Shown: one piece after another, positions 63,366-64,000 of the stretch | Numbering within the stretch: position 1 is the stretch's first letter | How the letters are laid out: each line of letters opens with the position of its first letter | Assembly (NCBI GenBank): GCA_945861875.1 | Contig: CAMAWC010000003.1 | Coordinates: forward strand, 1 to 64,000 | Length of the DNA: 64,000 bases | Source of the DNA: Bordetella parapertussis | GTDB taxonomy: Bacteria > Pseudomonadota > Gammaproteobacteria > Burkholderiales > SG8-39 | Reading direction: 5' to 3' | Position numbers and translations under genes: made by a program | The notes under the pieces: generated by a model | What the model was told of the DNA's origin: nothing | The model's database searches: none | Seen by the model: only the letters and a program-made list of their open reading frames with translations

Positions 63366-64000
63366 ATGGACAAGGGGCAAGGCACAAGTGGCAGTACCGC
63401 GCCGGGTGGCGCAGAGCAGCGCCGGCTTGAGGCGAACGCAGAGGCTTTCCGGCGGCTGTGCACCTCTGATCCGGTACTCCTGGATGTCAGGCCGGCCATT
63501 GAGGTTGTACCGGGATTTACCCGCGAAACAATTCTCACCTCCGGACCACTGCTGGCATGGGATGAATACACGGGGGGGCAGCGTTCGGCAATCATCGGCG
63601 GGGCATTGTTCGAGGGGCTGGCAAGCGATGCCCTGGATGCCGAGAAAAAGCTGGCGGCGGGGAGCATCCGGCTGCGTGGCTGCCAGGAACTGAAGTGCGT
63701 AGGCTCTCTTGCCGGGATCTACACCGCATCGATGCCGGTCTTTGTCGTCAGCAACAAGGCTTTCGGCAATCTCGCCTACTGCAACATCTACGAGGGCACC
63801 AATCCGCGCAGGCTCAACTACGGCGTATATGACGATGGGGTGCGAGACCGGCTGCGTTACATCAGCGACATCATTGCTCCCGTTCTTGGCAGGGCGGTTC
63901 GTTCCGAGGGTGGCATACCGCTCAAATCCATCATGAGCCGCGCCCTGCACATGGGGGATGACCTGCACAGCAGGAATACCGCGGCTTCGCTGCTGTTTTC
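63366..64000 (+). CDS. DUF1116 (YlbE/AllG-like) protein, cut by the window end
   Basis: The frame is open from ATG 63366 to the last base; only 211 codons are visible of a family normally over 400 residues. It reads 'ANAEAFRRLCTSDPVLLDVR' and 'VVPGFTRETILTSGPLLAW', then 'GALFEGLA', 'GSLAGIYTASMPVFVV' and 'ALHMGDDLHSRNTAAS', all DUF1116 landmarks. YlbE (AllG) works with FdrA (AllF) and YlbF (AllH) in the oxamate carbamoyltransferase step of allantoin use in E. coli. FdrA-type and carbamate-kinase genes should be looked for just past the edge. AGGAGG lies upstream. Confidence 0.82.
   Translation, partial: MDKGQGTSGSTAPGGAEQRRLEANAEAFRRLCTSDPVLLDVRPAIEVVPGFTRETILTSGPLLAWDEYTGGQRSAIIGGALFEGLASDALDAEKKLAAGSIRLRGCQELKCVGSLAGIYTASMPVFVVSNKAFGNLAYCNIYEGTNPRRLNYGVYDDGVRDRLRYISDIIAPVLGRAVRSEGGIPLKSIMSRALHMGDDLHSRNTAASLLF

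Overview
The window is GC-rich chromosomal DNA, almost fully coding, from a soil or water betaproteobacterium, probably Burkholderiales. The strongest sign is the number of Bug-type periplasmic receptors of the tripartite tricarboxylate transporter (TTT) family: eleven complete genes, with no TctA or TctB membrane genes. Other signs are catabolic operons, a YbiT-type ABC-F protein, Hsp15, and dispersed palindromes of the 'TTCCCGCGAAAGCGGGAATCCAT' type. No rRNA, tRNA, CRISPR array, prophage or transposase was recognised.

0-20 kb is mixed. It holds Bug receptors, EamA and MFS transporters, a GFA protein, an FAD monooxygenase next to a fumarylacetoacetate-hydrolase-family enzyme, hslR (Hsp15) with a non-standard start, an orphan molybdenum hydroxylase large subunit, a Tat-exported SMP-30 lactonase-like protein, small enzymes, ybiT, an OmpA lipoprotein, a DUF2092 protein with a secreted repeat protein, and a decayed DUF1254/DUF1214 gene.

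21-36.6 kb is a long minus-strand catabolic region. One tightly packed operon (26.9 to 21.2 kb) encodes a PuuE-like deacetylase, a Bug receptor, a triple RidA-domain protein, a second deacetylase, an AtzG-like small subunit and an AtzE-like amidase. Upstream of it lie a complete Liv-type ABC importer (livHM, binding protein, livGF), a third deacetylase, an isochorismatase-fold cysteine hydrolase, an alpha/beta hydrolase and an XRE-cupin regulator. A perfect 17-bp palindrome sits before the hydrolase. I infer uptake and hydrolysis of a cyclic amide, ureide or N-heterocycle.

36.8-51.7 kb carries a lipoprotein esterase, a PrpF-type isomerase, a PcaD-like hydrolase, a second orphan molybdenum hydroxylase, six Bug receptors (five of them consecutive), an MmgE/PrpD protein and a second amidase.

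52.2-64 kb is a plus-strand cluster and my best candidate for an undescribed system. It encodes a type III glutamine synthetase-like ligase, a GST, a NitT/TauT-type ABC importer, an SDR, two Rieske oxygenase alpha subunits whose bridging residue is Glu rather than Asp, a possible 39-residue peptide, a D-2-hydroxyacid dehydrogenase, an Ldh-family dehydrogenase, a TetR regulator and the start of a DUF1116 (YlbE/AllG) protein. The bridging Glu is shared with carnitine and betaine oxygenases and the ligase family includes amine glutamylases, so I infer oxidative catabolism of an N-substituted compound. The substrate is unknown and the cluster runs past the window edge.
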